A DNA stretch of 64,000 nucleotides, from assembly GCF_038003085.1 (NCBI RefSeq), contig NZ_JBBOOM010000003.1, positions 1 to 64,000 of the forward strand, given 5' to 3'. Made by a program: the position numbers and the translations under genes. Positions 1 to 8,669 of this stretch are shown in pieces. This DNA is from Psychrobacillus sp. FSL K6-2836 (GTDB lineage Bacteria; Bacillota; Bacilli; Bacillales_A; Planococcaceae). The notes under the pieces were generated by a model. That model was not told the DNA's origin. It ran no database searches and was given only the letters and a program-made list of their open reading frames with translations. Numbering within the stretch: the stretch's first letter is position 1; each line of letters begins with the position of its first letter.

Positions 1-1
1 A

Positions 2-268
2 GCTCATTCTGTTAGGGGATCCAAAACCTACTTGGGAGCCCTGTATAGGCGTACTGCATCAAGAAAGGGTAAAAAGCGTGCAGGGATATCAGTGGCTCAT
101 GCCATTTTAAGAATCAGCTATTATCTCCTAACACGAAAAGAAATGTACGTAGACTTAGGTGAAGATTACTTTGACAAACAAAAAGAACTATCGATAGTAC
201 GATATTCTGTTCGAAGACTTGAAAACTTAGGTTACAACGTGACAATTTCTGAACCAAATGCCTCCTAG
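2..268 (+). CDS. IS110-family transposase, C-terminal part (cut by window start)
   Basis: The reading frame is open from base 2 and ends at a TAG at 268. It encodes about 88 residues rich in basic and aromatic positions (ALYRRTASRKGKKRA, then ILRISYYLLTRKE). This matches the C-terminal tail of IS110-family (transposase IS116/IS110/IS902) recombinases. The catalytic DEDD and serine regions lie before the window and cannot be judged. It is clearly different in sequence from the two IS1111-type copies further right, so it is a third, separate IS110 element. The 130 bases after the stop probably hold its downstream end. Confidence 0.7.
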   Translation, partial: AHSVRGSKTYLGALYRRTASRKGKKRAGISVAHAILRISYYLLTRKEMYVDLGEDYFDKQKELSIVRYSVRRLENLGYNVTISEPNAS

Positions 269-398
269 TCCAACCCACAATTTAATTCTCATTTAGGCGC
301 TGCACTTTTTTAAAAAATTATTGAGCTGCGTCGGATTTCATATTGCCTTTTTTCCTAAATCGAAGATTTTAATTTTCATGGGAGTTGAAGAAGGAATA

Positions 399-1121
399 TT
401 ACTTGCCTGTTTTAATTGCAGTATCACTGATAATTAAACTAAGTTGCAATCGACCTAACCATTTTTCAGAATCACTAACAATCCTTGAGATTCCATTCGT
501 TTCTTCGTGGTATTCTAAGCCTTCCACGGAGCGATAGTCTATATCTAATTTTGCGATTCTAAATGCAATCATCGCCCATTCAGCATCCGTCATTTTTTCT
601 TTTGAATTTCTGTTTATGTATTCAGCACTTTCCCTTGAAAAAGAACAAGAACCAGCTGTGATATCAACTTCTTTACCTAATTCTAAAGAACAGATCTTAT
701 TTGTAATCTTCTCTGTTTCAATCCATTCTACTGGGTGTGTTTTCATTGCTCTTTCGGTACGACCTAAAATTTGATAATTATGATTTGGAATATCTAATAC
801 TATATTTTTTAATTCATCTAAATGGTTCTTTCCCCAAGTTAATATTCGATCAAAGTCACAATAATGATAATATTGACTACTACCAGTGAGACCAAAATTT
901 AATGCTTTTCTACGTGCCTGTGCTACACCTTCTTTGGGAATTATTTTAACATTAAACATGCTTCTTTCCATTTCCTTTATTAATTCAATTGATGATTCCT
1001 CACTAATCGCAATGAAAAGCTCTGAATAAATACCTTCAAATTCTTTTTGTAATTCATTAAATCCCTTTATATTTTTTCCATTTGGATCGTGAGTAACTGT
1101 CAATAGATCTATTTTGGACAT
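399..1121 (-). CDS. Glycosyltransferase-like protein (GT-A type)
   Basis: The product is 240 aa. Residues 1-60 look like a Rossmann-type start (KIDLLTVTHDP). A DFDR motif near residue 90 (YYHYCDFDRIL) resembles the DXD metal site of GT-A glycosyltransferases. A later TDAEWAMIAF segment could supply an acidic base. There is no signal peptide or membrane segment, so a cytosolic enzyme is expected. The sugar donor and acceptor cannot be read from the sequence. It stands alone; a mobile-type repeat lies about 60 bases upstream of its start. The family assignment rests on motif pattern only. Confidence 0.5.
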   Translation of the reverse strand: MSKIDLLTVTHDPNGKNIKGFNELQKEFEGIYSELFIAISEESSIELIKEMERSMFNVKIIPKEGVAQARRKALNFGLTGSSQYYHYCDFDRILTWGKNHLDELKNIVLDIPNHNYQILGRTERAMKTHPVEWIETEKITNKICSLELGKEVDITAGSCSFSRESAEYINRNSKEKMTDAEWAMIAFRIAKLDIDYRSVEGLEYHEETNGISRIVSDSEKWLGRLQLSLIISDTAIKTGK

Positions 1122-1183
1122 GATTTATACCTTCAACACCTTTCGATAATAATTCTCCATTACAGCCTTTATTTCCTTTATTC

Positions 1184-1266
1184 TTATTCAACTAACCTGC
1201 CGAGTTGGTTCAATAAGAAAAAAAGCTTTACTCTTTCTTGAAGTAAAGCACCCGTTAGTTGAATAA
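1184..1266 (-). repeat. Intergenic bcr-like repeat, copy 1
   Basis: This 83-base element runs from TTATTCAACTAAC to GTTAGTTGAATAA and contains an internal arm pair AGTAAAGC...GCTTTACT. The same unit occurs on the other strand at about 57749-57833 and 59477-59557, with fragments at 41466-41510, 57913-57932 and 60487-60520. It contains no open frame and folds as two nested hairpins. It looks like a small mobile or extragenic palindromic repeat. Confidence 0.7.
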
Positions 1267-1305
1267 ATCCAATTATTAGCTATTAGCTATATCTATTACA
1301 TTTTT

Positions 1306-2127
1306 CTACATATTTTTACTTTGTTGAAGAAGTTTAGATTGCCCTGTCCTTTCCCATCCTTCCACAGTCTCATATGCTTTTTCAGGAGTAAACCCTTTTC
1401 CTACAAGAACCCCCATTAGAATAAATTCTTGAAGAATATGAGTAGCATTTATTCCTCTTGCAACATCCTCCAATCCTTCATTTACCAAAAATTCAGTGTA
1501 CCGTACCCATTCATCTGGAGTCTTGCCAGAAATAACTGTATTTCCATTGCTATGACTGTTTTCTTGTTCAGCAGCCATCGCATCTGCTTTCGTAGGATGA
1601 ACAGTACCGAATGGATGGTTAGGAGGAGCATATATTGAATAAAGCTTTAATGGAATATTACCTGTATTTGTAAGATTATGCCATGTTCCAGCAGGTATCA
1701 TGATTGCAGAATCGTCATATACATTTCTTCTGAAATTTAAATTATCTTTACTCTTGCCCATTTGAGTAATACCCTGACCCTGTTCAATACGTAAAAATTG
1801 GTCAACATCAGGATGTATTTCTAGTCCAATATCTTCTCCGGGATTTAGACTCATTAATGTAACCTGCAAATGGTTTCCAGTCCATATTGCAGTACGATAA
1901 GTGTTGTTTTGTTTCGTCGCTTCATTAATATTAATGACAAATGGGTCAGCTCCAAAATCTTTTAACATTCCTCTTCCATTATCATTAGAAACGTTATAGG
2001 ATTCAAATTGATTTGCTCGAATTGTCCCATCAGGATAAGACCAGTTATTCGGGTTGCCACTATAATTATACGGAAAATTTCCATAATAAGGGTAATGATA
2101 TAGATAACCATAAGGAGTATAATACAC
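1306..2127 (-). CDS. Cupin-domain protein, probably spore-coat associated
   Basis: The product is 273 aa. The first 30 residues are very rich in Tyr, Pro and Gly (YYTPYGYLYHYPYYG), as in Bacillus coat proteins. Residues 80-165 form a cupin barrel, with LNPGEDIGLEIHPDVDQFL as the first motif and MIPAGTWHNLTN as the second. The C-terminal 70 residues are helical and of unknown role. The metal ligands appear to be the H/D/H set of the two motifs. It lies directly downstream of two CotF-like genes on the same strand, which supports a role in the spore coat. The chemical activity, if any, is unknown. Confidence 0.65.
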   Translation of the reverse strand: MYYTPYGYLYHYPYYGNFPYNYSGNPNNWSYPDGTIRANQFESYNVSNDNGRGMLKDFGADPFVININEATKQNNTYRTAIWTGNHLQVTLMSLNPGEDIGLEIHPDVDQFLRIEQGQGITQMGKSKDNLNFRRNVYDDSAIMIPAGTWHNLTNTGNIPLKLYSIYAPPNHPFGTVHPTKADAMAAEQENSHSNGNTVISGKTPDEWVRYTEFLVNEGLEDVARGINATHILQEFILMGVLVGKGFTPEKAYETVEGWERTGQSKLLQQSKNM

Positions 2128-2229
2128 TTTTTCAATCCTTTCACAGATGTATGTATTATCATATGCTCCTATTTTAAAAATGTCCTTTTTATAATTTTAA
2201 TAATGGAAACAAGTATTATTCTTACCTAA

Positions 2230-2263
2230 AAAAATAAAAAGCCGAAATAAAAAGTTCGGCTTT
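2230..2263 (-). terminator. Rho-independent terminator after the CotF-like pair
   Basis: The stem AAAGCCGAA/TTCGGCTTT (2238-2246 with 2255-2263) is followed on the minus strand by an A/T-rich run. It lies 10 bases past the stop of the CotF-like gene and upstream of the cupin gene. The cupin gene therefore probably has its own promoter. Confidence 0.75.
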
Positions 2264-2272
2264 CAAAAAAAA

Positions 2273-2533
2273 TTAATTTTGTTGCTCAGACATTAATTGG
2301 GTTCTTAATTGCTGAACTACACCTTCCGAAGCTGTAGCAGCTGGTTTATAGTGTCCCTTTTGAAGAGCATAACTATATAATGTTCGTTGACGAGATTCAT
2401 CCTGATTTCTCATTTGAATCAAAGTCTGTCTAAGTTCCGAATTATTTGTTTGGGCGATGATATTGGCATATCCTGTTAAGCCTGCATTTAATCCACCTAG
2501 GTAATCATTGACCATTTCTTTATCTTGAAACAT
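2273..2533 (-). CDS. CotF-family spore coat protein
   Basis: The product is 86 aa, helical throughout, and belongs to the Coat_F type (DYLGGLNAGLTGYANIIAQ, then RQRTLYSYALQKGHYKPA). The family is a ferritin-like two-helix protein found in the coat or cortex-coat interface of Bacillus spores. The start follows a GGAGG site. It is 11 bases downstream of a shorter paralogue-like gene and ends at a strong terminator, so the two form a bicistronic unit. Expression by a mother-cell sigma factor is expected from the family, but no promoter was identified. Confidence 0.8.
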   Translation of the reverse strand: MFQDKEMVNDYLGGLNAGLTGYANIIAQTNNSELRQTLIQMRNQDESRQRTLYSYALQKGHYKPAATASEGVVQQLRTQLMSEQQN

Positions 2534-2544
2534 TTTATTCCTCC

Positions 2545-2733
2545 TTAATTTAAATATGACATTAAATCTTGTTGGGCTTTCTTTGCTGCTTGTGCATCTC
2601 TTTCAAAAATTGTTTTTAACTCAGTATCAGTACACCTCTGTGCATAAAATTCTAATTTTTTTGCTACGTTTCCATGTCCACCGATTAAACTTCGTAAGTG
2701 TTCTACTTCTAGTTCAGTTAAATTATGGTTCAT
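2545..2733 (-). CDS. Small CotF-related spore coat protein
   Basis: The product is 62 aa. It shows the short helical pattern that accompanies CotF genes: LTELEVEHLRSLIGGHG, then AQRCTDTELKTIFERDA. It resembles the N-terminal half of the Coat_F domain, so the two adjacent genes may together make one functional unit. An AGGAGG site lies close before the start at 2733. There is no signal peptide. Its function is known only by family; it is probably a structural coat component. Confidence 0.7.
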   Translation of the reverse strand: MNHNLTELEVEHLRSLIGGHGNVAKKLEFYAQRCTDTELKTIFERDAQAAKKAQQDLMSYLN

Positions 2734-3020
2734 TATTAATCCTCCTTTACTTTAATATATTCTCCCATTTTTAAAATTACATACATTACTTGATTCGTCC
2801 TTACATAATCTCATGATAAATGCATTGATTTTACTAAATCAACGTCGCGTTACTTTATTTCTTAACCCATCTCTTATTAAACTAAACTGCCGCGTTAGTT
2901 TAAGTGAAGCGTTTCACAATCTCACCTTTATTAAAGAATCAATTGTATCAGTGTCTAAAAAAAGCATTAATCCTTGTGGGATCAACGCTGATTAGAGTAA
3001 AACAAAAACTGGTATAAGTC
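2734..3020. other. Intergenic region with repeat debris
   Basis: No convincing gene is seen in these 287 bases. The part around 2870-2910 (AAACTGCCGCGTTAGTTTAAG) resembles an end of the bcr-like repeats described elsewhere in the window. The promoter of the coat genes should lie near 2735-2800. Confidence 0.4.
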
Positions 3021-3437
3021 TTATTTTTTCCGTACTTTCAAACCAGATATCGGTTTGTATTTTCCTAATGAAACAATATAATAATCTTCTCCATTATGCT
3101 CTATACGAGATGTTTCCCATTGGTTCCATTCGTTGTTCCAAACATCTAATGGTAAGCCCGAACTAAACTCGATTTCTGTCCCTTGGATTTCATAACGATT
3201 ATTATTGTTTTTTACTAATACTCCTTCAGATATAACTGACTTATTCATCCATTCAATCTGCGTTTGTATATCTGCCAATTTAGATACGATAGTACGCACT
3301 GTATCATGTTGATATTTCTCTTCTGGATTATCGTAATTATATTCAAATTCGTCAGGTAAATTTCCATAGCGATCTTCTAGCTTAGAAATACTGTTTTCTA
3401 TTTCTTCTAGTACTTTAAGAGCTAACTTTAATTCCAT
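3021..3437 (-). CDS. DUF5348-like protein
   Basis: The product is 138 aa. An N-terminal helical part (residues 1-70, ending IQTQIEWMNKS) is followed by a small beta domain with VLVKNNNNRYEIQG and IEHNGEDYYIVSLGKYKPISGLKVR. The beta part resembles DUF5348, which is common near conjugative and plasmid genes of Firmicutes. No function is known. It is transcribed after the MerR-like gene, 60 bases away, and may be in the same unit. The start at 3437 has a GGAG site upstream. Confidence 0.5.
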   Translation of the reverse strand: MELKLALKVLEEIENSISKLEDRYGNLPDEFEYNYDNPEEKYQHDTVRTIVSKLADIQTQIEWMNKSVISEGVLVKNNNNRYEIQGTEIEFSSGLPLDVWNNEWNQWETSRIEHNGEDYYIVSLGKYKPISGLKVRKK

Positions 3438-3497
3438 TATGCACCTTCTCCTTTAACGTCAATTCTCTAGGTTACACCTATATATTCCTAAATTATA

Positions 3498-4187
3498 TTA
3501 CTCCTTTATATCCCCCAAGTAATCCTTTACAAATTCTCTAATAAAACTATCTCGCTTCAAGAGGTCTTCTTCTTTACGGAATAACCCTACTCTTTTTACT
3601 CTTTGCTCCAGAGGCAATTTACTCCATTCAGCAATTGCTTTTTCTTCAATCTCATAGCGCTTTCGAACAGATGAAATCATGATATCTGTCTTTTCAGCTC
3701 TAATCTCTTGAGCTGTTTTTGGAATTGGCAGCCTGTTGAATACTTGTTGCTCTAATTCTTGTTTTTTTCTTTCCAACTCGAGAATTAATCTGTTTTCCAT
3801 TTCTTTTTGCATTTCCTCAAATTTCCGACTCATTTCTTGCATCACTAGTGCCTCACTGAACACTGGTGAGCCACCAAAATCCTCAGTTGGAAATGACCTT
3901 ACATCTATATGTTCGGAGAGCACATTAAAAATAGCATCTAAACTCCATTTTTGAGTTCTCTTATTTAAAATAAATATGGCGATGGCTACGTCTAATTCAT
4001 CGTATATCTTCTTATTCGTTTCTGCAGTTCTTTGAATGTAATGAATGCCTTTATTTTCGAGTTCTTTAAACCATTTATCTACCGTGTTGTAATGAACGGA
4101 CTCTTTAATGGTCGTTTCTTCTTCATATCTGTTCTGTATTTCTTCGGTAAAATCACGTATTTGCCAAACTGCCTCTTTCAACTCCAT
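3498..4187 (-). CDS. MerR-like helix-turn-helix protein with coiled coil (DUF3967-like)
   Basis: The product is 229 aa. Residues 28-85 form a MerR-type winged helix: YNTVDKWFKELENKGIHYIQR, then DELDVAIAIFILNKRTQKWSL. Residues 120-160 are a long charged coiled coil (MSRKFEEMQKEMENRLILEL). The C-terminus is basic and helical. This architecture is seen in plasmid proteins of Bacillus that bind DNA for segregation or copy control. Immediately upstream lies a repeat array phased at 53 bp, a plausible binding region. The start at 4187 is fixed by an AGGAGG site. A role as a centromere-binding or replication-control protein is inference. Confidence 0.55.
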   Translation of the reverse strand: MELKEAVWQIRDFTEEIQNRYEEETTIKESVHYNTVDKWFKELENKGIHYIQRTAETNKKIYDELDVAIAIFILNKRTQKWSLDAIFNVLSEHIDVRSFPTEDFGGSPVFSEALVMQEMSRKFEEMQKEMENRLILELERKKQELEQQVFNRLPIPKTAQEIRAEKTDIMISSVRKRYEIEEKAIAEWSKLPLEQRVKRVGLFRKEEDLLKRDSFIREFVKDYLGDIKE

Positions 4188-4302
4188 CTACAAACCTCCT
4201 ACAATTAAAATAAGAATGATTCACAATTGATGTGTTCCCCATTAATGAACTAACTGTAGTGAACCAACGCACTACTACTAACCCATACTCTTATCGCACT
4301 AA

Positions 4303-4790
4303 TGAATCTCTAGCCACTTGTAGAACACTACAAGATTTATTTGTATAATCACTTGTGAAACACTAACCATCTATAGACAACAAATACTGAACAACAAAAG
4401 AATATGGAATCAGCTTGGTGAATCATTAACAAATTTTGTAATCAAACAACTGTGAATCCTTGGCCACTTGTAGAGCATCAATGTTACGAAATTTCGCATC
4501 ATCAATGAATCACTAACCACTTGTAGAACATTACTAAATTTACTCAAATCCTCACTAGTGGGGCATTAACCCCTGATAGATCACAATTACCAAACTTATA
4601 AACTAAAATTCCACATGCTCATAAGATCTTTGTCGGCTTTTAACAACACTAGTGATTCACTACTCACTGATGAATCATCGCAATTCTTTTATGAGTGATT
4701 ACTAGGGAATCATCGACCACATATACACCACAATTATTATGATTTTTTTAATTACTAATGAATCCCTAACCATAAATGAATCACTGTACT
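4303..4790. repeat. Phased iteron-like array upstream of the MerR-like gene
   Basis: About nine degenerate direct copies of TGAATCACTAACCACTTGTA occur. Anchor T positions are about 4303, 4356, 4419, 4453, 4506, 4559, 4653, 4706 and 4759. Most neighbouring copies are exactly 53 bases apart (4303-4356, 4453-4506-4559, 4653-4706-4759), which is close to five helical turns. Half copies occur at 4671 and 4777, and weaker ones near 4217-4265. The roughly 780 bases between the MerR-like gene and the Fic gene hold no gene. A plasmid origin, a centromere or an operator array is the natural reading. Confidence 0.6.
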
Positions 4791-4892
4791 TTATTAAATC
4801 TCACTAAATAATTCTAATTCGACAAACTAATAAAATTCCCTTTAATTTCAAGAGAAGATTATATATTAATTTAGATAATATCTACATTTAAA

Positions 4893-4934
4893 AATAAGAG
4901 AGTCCAATTCATATTTGAATTGGACTCTCTTATT
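4893..4934 (-). terminator. Terminator of the Fic gene
   Basis: This is a perfect 19-bp stem (4893-4911 with 4916-4934) and a four-base loop, GC-rich only in the middle. It lies 37 bases past the Fic stop codon. It is nearly symmetrical and may also stop transcripts coming from the repeat side. Confidence 0.75.
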
Positions 4935-4971
4935 CGTTCTTCATCATAAACTGTAAACACTTTCTTTAGTA

Positions 4972-5706
4972 TTAGATAACACTTAACCAAAGATCCAAGC
5001 TTTCATTAACTGAGTTTTTCACTAACTGAATAAACGATTCATCTTCACCCGTTGTATGCGCATGATCCAACGCATCGTAATAAGCTGCACGATCAGTTGC
5101 TTTTATAACAGCAGGGGGGAAGCCGACTTTCATTAGCTCATAGTTCATCAGTAACCGAGAAGTACGTCCGTTTCCATCTATAAAAGGGTGAATCTTTACA
5201 AACTCTGCATGAACTTTTGCAGCACGTTCTACTGGGTGTAAAGTAGACCATTCATTTTCAACTGTTTCCACAAAACGTTCCATTAGTTCTGGAACAACTA
5301 CATGATCAGGCGGACGATGAGTGGCACCCCCAATTAAAACATTTTCTTTTCGGTACACACCTGCATTTTCATCTTGTATTCCTTTTAACACAAGTCGATG
5401 TATTGACTTTATCGTCCATTCATTTAGTCGTTCCTCTTTTTGAACAACTTCTTCTAAGAAATCGATGGCGTCTCGGTGATTAATGACCTCTAGATGTTCA
5501 CGCATCGTTTTACCACCAATAGTCATTCCTTCTAAAACCACTTTTGTCTCGGAAATAGTTAATGTATTTCCTTCTATGGCATTTGAATTGTAGGTCCAGT
5601 CAATCAACACATGATTTAATAGGGATTTTACTGAATGCACAGGTAAAGGACGAGCTTGATCTAACCTCTTTTTCTTTAAGTCAATTTCTTGAAAGTCCAT
5701 GAACAT
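4972..5706 (-). CDS. Fic-domain protein (probable AMPylase)
   Basis: The product is 244 aa. The catalytic Fic loop is intact at about residues 174-186 (HPFIDGNGRTSRL), giving the HPFxDGNGRxxR signature that transfers AMP, or another nucleotide part, to a target hydroxyl. Near residue 40 the sequence SNAIEGN fits the (S/T)xxxE(G/N) inhibitory helix. This would be an N-terminal (class II) self-inhibited Fic protein that needs no separate antitoxin. No partner gene is adjacent. The start is ambiguous: AGGAGG at 5711-5716 is 4 bases from ATG 5706 and 10 bases from ATG 5700. The target protein is unknown. Confidence 0.8.
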   Translation of the reverse strand: MFMDFQEIDLKKKRLDQARPLPVHSVKSLLNHVLIDWTYNSNAIEGNTLTISETKVVLEGMTIGGKTMREHLEVINHRDAIDFLEEVVQKEERLNEWTIKSIHRLVLKGIQDENAGVYRKENVLIGGATHRPPDHVVVPELMERFVETVENEWSTLHPVERAAKVHAEFVKIHPFIDGNGRTSRLLMNYELMKVGFPPAVIKATDRAAYYDALDHAHTTGEDESFIQLVKNSVNESLDLWLSVI

Positions 5707-5868
5707 TCATCCTCCTAGTCATTCATTTAACTCACTTTATACGTTCTTTTATATTCAATAAGCTATAATTCATTTTACCATTTACAACAGGAGAGAGTTG
5801 CTTTTTTACGTATATTCTTTCTCCAATTTATGATTTTCAACCCTTACAAACGCTTCTCTACACTATTT

Positions 5869-6126
5869 TTAACTTCTCACTTTATTTTTGCTCACAAATT
5901 CAGAAAATGTCTGAAAAACTTTTTCCCTTTGTTCGATGGTAAAATCCTCAATTCCGAAATACTTCTCAGCAAGAGCCCCAGTTTCAATCAACCGTTTTGT
6001 CCGCGCTTTTCTTTTCTCCCAGCTTAATTTCCTTCTAGTTTCTGTTTCCAGTTGTTTCTTCTTTTGTTGCAGCTGGTTTATCTTCGCTTTTAAGTCATTT
6101 GATTCTTCTAGTGGATCATATTTCAT
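5869..6126 (-). CDS. TraD-like relaxosome accessory protein
   Basis: The product is 85 aa. It begins with a coiled coil (INQLQQKKKQLETETRRKLS) and continues with a basic RKARTKRLIETGALAEKYFG motif. This RKART-LIE-GAL pattern is the hallmark of the small TraD family of Ti-type plasmids and of DUF3847-like proteins beside MobA/MobL relaxases. It overlaps the upstream traC-like gene by 11 bases, so the two are translationally coupled. It is transcribed away from the relaxase, with the probable oriT between. It likely helps the relaxase bind or bend oriT DNA. Confidence 0.55.
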   Translation of the reverse strand: MKYDPLEESNDLKAKINQLQQKKKQLETETRRKLSWEKRKARTKRLIETGALAEKYFGIEDFTIEQREKVFQTFSEFVSKNKVRS

Positions 6127-6346
6127 TCCTATTCACTTCCTCAGAAGCTACACTTTCCACACCATTTACTTGTGAGGCCATTTTTTGTACCCATTTAATT
6201 GCCTCTTCTTCTGAATCCACATTCCAAAGCTTGAGTACTTCCCGACCTATTCCAATGTGCATTTGTTCCTCAATTTTTTTTTGCCTTTCTTTTAATTTCT
6301 CAATTTGTTGCTCAATCGTTAGGATTTTCTCTAGTTTGTTTGTCAT
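6116..6346 (-). CDS. TraC-like relaxosome accessory protein
   Basis: The product is 76 aa from ATG 6346, which is 8 bases after AAGGAG; an upstream in-frame GTG at 6355 lies inside that site region. The N-terminal half is a coiled coil (IEQQIEKLKERQKKIEEQ). It is followed by HIGIGREVLKLW and a short helical tail, resembling TraC of Ti-type mobilization regions. It is the first gene of a two-gene unit divergent from the relaxase. It probably acts as an oriT-binding accessory protein. The assignment rests on position and pattern. Confidence 0.5.
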   Translation of the reverse strand: MTNKLEKILTIEQQIEKLKERQKKIEEQMHIGIGREVLKLWNVDSEEEAIKWVQKMASQVNGVESVASEEVNRNEI

Positions 6347-6355
6347 GTCCTTCAC

Positions 6356-6589
6356 TCCTTTTTAACTTATTTATTCATATTTTAACATATAAGATAAAAA
6401 TAATCACACTATTTCATAAATTTGTGATACAATGAGTCCGAGTACTGAAAGACGAGTGCCCATTTATACACCACTAAAAGTGGTGCCATGGGTTCTGTCC
6501 AAGGACAGAAAAAATAATGGTCGCCTTCGGATATTAAAATGAAAAAGGAAAAAGCCAAATCTAAAAGGAAAAGAAAGGAGGGACTTAAG
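6356..6589 (+). other. Probable origin of transfer (oriT) between traC-like gene and relaxase
   Basis: The intergenic DNA contains a hairpin CACCACTAAAAGTGGTG (6469-6485) and a perfect 18-base palindrome TTCTGTCCAAGGACAGAA (6493-6510). Just before the first hairpin is GACGAGTGCCCATTTATA (6451-6468), which loosely resembles the GTGCGCCC-type nick region of MobQ systems. Divergent accessory genes on one side and a MobA/MobL relaxase on the other mirror the Ti-plasmid traCD-oriT-traA layout. An in-frame ATG at 6539 exists but lacks a good ribosome site. The exact nick site is not provable here. Confidence 0.5.
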
Positions 6590-8650
6590 ATGAGTTATTA
6601 CATGCTAAGAGCGAATGTCATAAGTAAAAAAACACAATCAGTAGTAGCAAGTGCCAGCTACCGAAGTGGAGAGGCATTATATTCAGAACGAGATGAGGAA
6701 GTAAAAAACTTCCGAACTCGTGGAGTGGCACCAGAAGCATTTATCTTAAGTCCCGACCATGCACCAGAGTGGACAAAAGACCGTGAAAGACTGTGGAATG
6801 AAGTAGAAAGAAAAGAAAAAGCCTGGAACGCTCAATTAGCCCGGGAGATATTAATCGCTTTACCACGTGAGCTAAACCACGATCAACAGAATGAATTGGT
6901 TCAGAAATTTGTTCAATCCACTTTTGTTGACGCTGGGATGGTTGCCGATGTAGCCATTCACAGAGACAAAGAACACAACCCACATGCCCATATCTTACTT
7001 ACCGTTCGTCCGTTCAATGAGGATGGCTCTTGGGGAGAGAAGAAAAGAAGAGTTTACGAAAGAGATGAACTTGGAGATATAAAACGAACAAAGGACGGGA
7101 AAAAGATTTATCAAACAGTCTCGTCAACCGATTGGAATAATCGAGACACTTTAGTAAGATGGCGCCTTGCTTATGCGGATATGATGAATGATGCCTTTCT
7201 TGAAAATAACATTGATCAACGAGTATCTGCATTATCTTTTGAAAACCAAGGACTAGAAAAAATAGCAGAAGTCAGGCTAGAACGAAATGAATACCAGTTT
7301 GTGAAACGACTAGAAGCCCAAGGAAAAGAAGCTAATACTTTTTATCATCAGTTAAATCAACAAATTAGAAAGACGAATGAACAAATCTCTAAACTAAATT
7401 CCAAAATCGTAACGCTTGCTGCACATCAATCTACTCCATCAGTAGAGAAAATTCTTCATGATGAAACAAGCCTTGTGATGGGTCAACTGGAACCCGAATA
7501 CCAAGAGAGTATTCATTTCTTACAAGGTCGCTTAAAGCAAGAATTAACTTTTTCTAATGTACGAAACCACTTGGATGGGTTATACCGTTGGAAAGAGAGA
7601 ACAACAGAATCAAATGAAGTAAAAATGGCTGTTACGCATTCATTACTAGATGCTGTAAACAAAGCTTATCATGCACAAAACAAAGAGTTTCTAATGTCTC
7701 AAGGGTTTACAATAAAGGGGTTTTACGAACAATTTATCCCTAGATTAGAAGCTTATGAAGAGGCGGAAAACGACCAAGTAAAATTATCGGAAACGCAAGA
7801 TATGCTAATTGAGCATTCGGAGAGAGCATACAATGCATACGCTCTAATAACACATCGCACCTTCAATCAGATTTATCCAGATATTGAAGAGGAATTTAAA
7901 TGGAATGACCGAGTTCTTCTTAAAAAACAAGAGATACTCGATTCATTGAAAGAAAATAGAGGAGAACAAATACCATATCCAGAAGAGTTAACAGAGGAGC
8001 TAGCCATTGCTGAAATCGATCAACTTCTAAGTAAAGGTGATTCCATTAGTGAAACCATCCGAATTCAATCACTAACACGCAACAAGTTGGGTATAGAAAA
8101 AGACGCACTTAAAAACAAGAGAGGGGAACCCGACCGGGTTTATCAATTATCCGTAAAGCTCAATACGATGGTACAGATCTTAGATCAATCGATTCGAAAG
8201 GCTGCACTAATAAACGATCAATTAGGGCAGTTAATAGCTAGTCGATTTGCGAACGAAAAAGAATCTTTATTAATCAAAATAGAAGAGATGCCACTCCAAG
8301 TAAAAGCAGATATCTTACTTAACCACAAAGTGGAAATGGAGAAAGGATTCGTTCCTACATTAAAATCCTGTATTTTGTTTGCGAAAGAGCGTGAAAAAGA
8401 ACGAGTTGATTCATATAAACTGTATGAAAAGAAGGAGTCCGGTCCATTTATTAAACGTCTAACCACGGAACAAAAAGAAGGTTCACATTTTATTGGAGGA
8501 CGAGCACCCGTCGAGTTGTTTGATCAACTGATCCATCAATCAAGTGGGGTTCATTCATCTAAACACGAAGCACAAACACCATCAAAATCACGTAAAAAAA
8601 CCAAAGATAAACGAATCCGTCAACAGTTAGATTTGGAAGTAGATTTATAA
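6590..8650 (+). CDS. MobA/MobL-family relaxase
   Basis: The product is 686 aa from ATG 6590, which follows AAAGGAGG and begins MSYYMLRANVISKKTQ. The relaxase domain covers residues 1-210. It has the family's SASYRSGE block near residue 22 and the metal-binding histidine triad HNPHAHILL near residue 125. The catalytic Tyr is probably one of the N-terminal YY pair. The rest is helical coiled coil with no helicase motifs, so it is shorter than TraA of Ti plasmids. It should nick oriT, bind the 5' end covalently and pilot the strand through the coupling protein encoded next. Confidence 0.85.
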   Translation: MSYYMLRANVISKKTQSVVASASYRSGEALYSERDEEVKNFRTRGVAPEAFILSPDHAPEWTKDRERLWNEVERKEKAWNAQLAREILIALPRELNHDQQNELVQKFVQSTFVDAGMVADVAIHRDKEHNPHAHILLTVRPFNEDGSWGEKKRRVYERDELGDIKRTKDGKKIYQTVSSTDWNNRDTLVRWRLAYADMMNDAFLENNIDQRVSALSFENQGLEKIAEVRLERNEYQFVKRLEAQGKEANTFYHQLNQQIRKTNEQISKLNSKIVTLAAHQSTPSVEKILHDETSLVMGQLEPEYQESIHFLQGRLKQELTFSNVRNHLDGLYRWKERTTESNEVKMAVTHSLLDAVNKAYHAQNKEFLMSQGFTIKGFYEQFIPRLEAYEEAENDQVKLSETQDMLIEHSERAYNAYALITHRTFNQIYPDIEEEFKWNDRVLLKKQEILDSLKENRGEQIPYPEELTEELAIAEIDQLLSKGDSISETIRIQSLTRNKLGIEKDALKNKRGEPDRVYQLSVKLNTMVQILDQSIRKAALINDQLGQLIASRFANEKESLLIKIEEMPLQVKADILLNHKVEMEKGFVPTLKSCILFAKEREKERVDSYKLYEKKESGPFIKRLTTEQKEGSHFIGGRAPVELFDQLIHQSSGVHSSKHEAQTPSKSRKKTKDKRIRQQLDLEVDL

Positions 8651-8669
8651 AAGGGAGGGAGGAAAACAA

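Noticed and set aside
4200-4800. CRISPR array
   Set aside because: The repeats are degenerate and the intervals are not spacer-like, and there are no cas genes. The 53-bp phase suits protein-binding iterons better.
6539-6589. Earlier start of the relaxase at 6539
   Set aside because: It has no ribosome site, and the extra residues are a Lys-rich stretch produced by the AAGGAGG region. ATG 6590 gives the usual MSYYMLRAN start.
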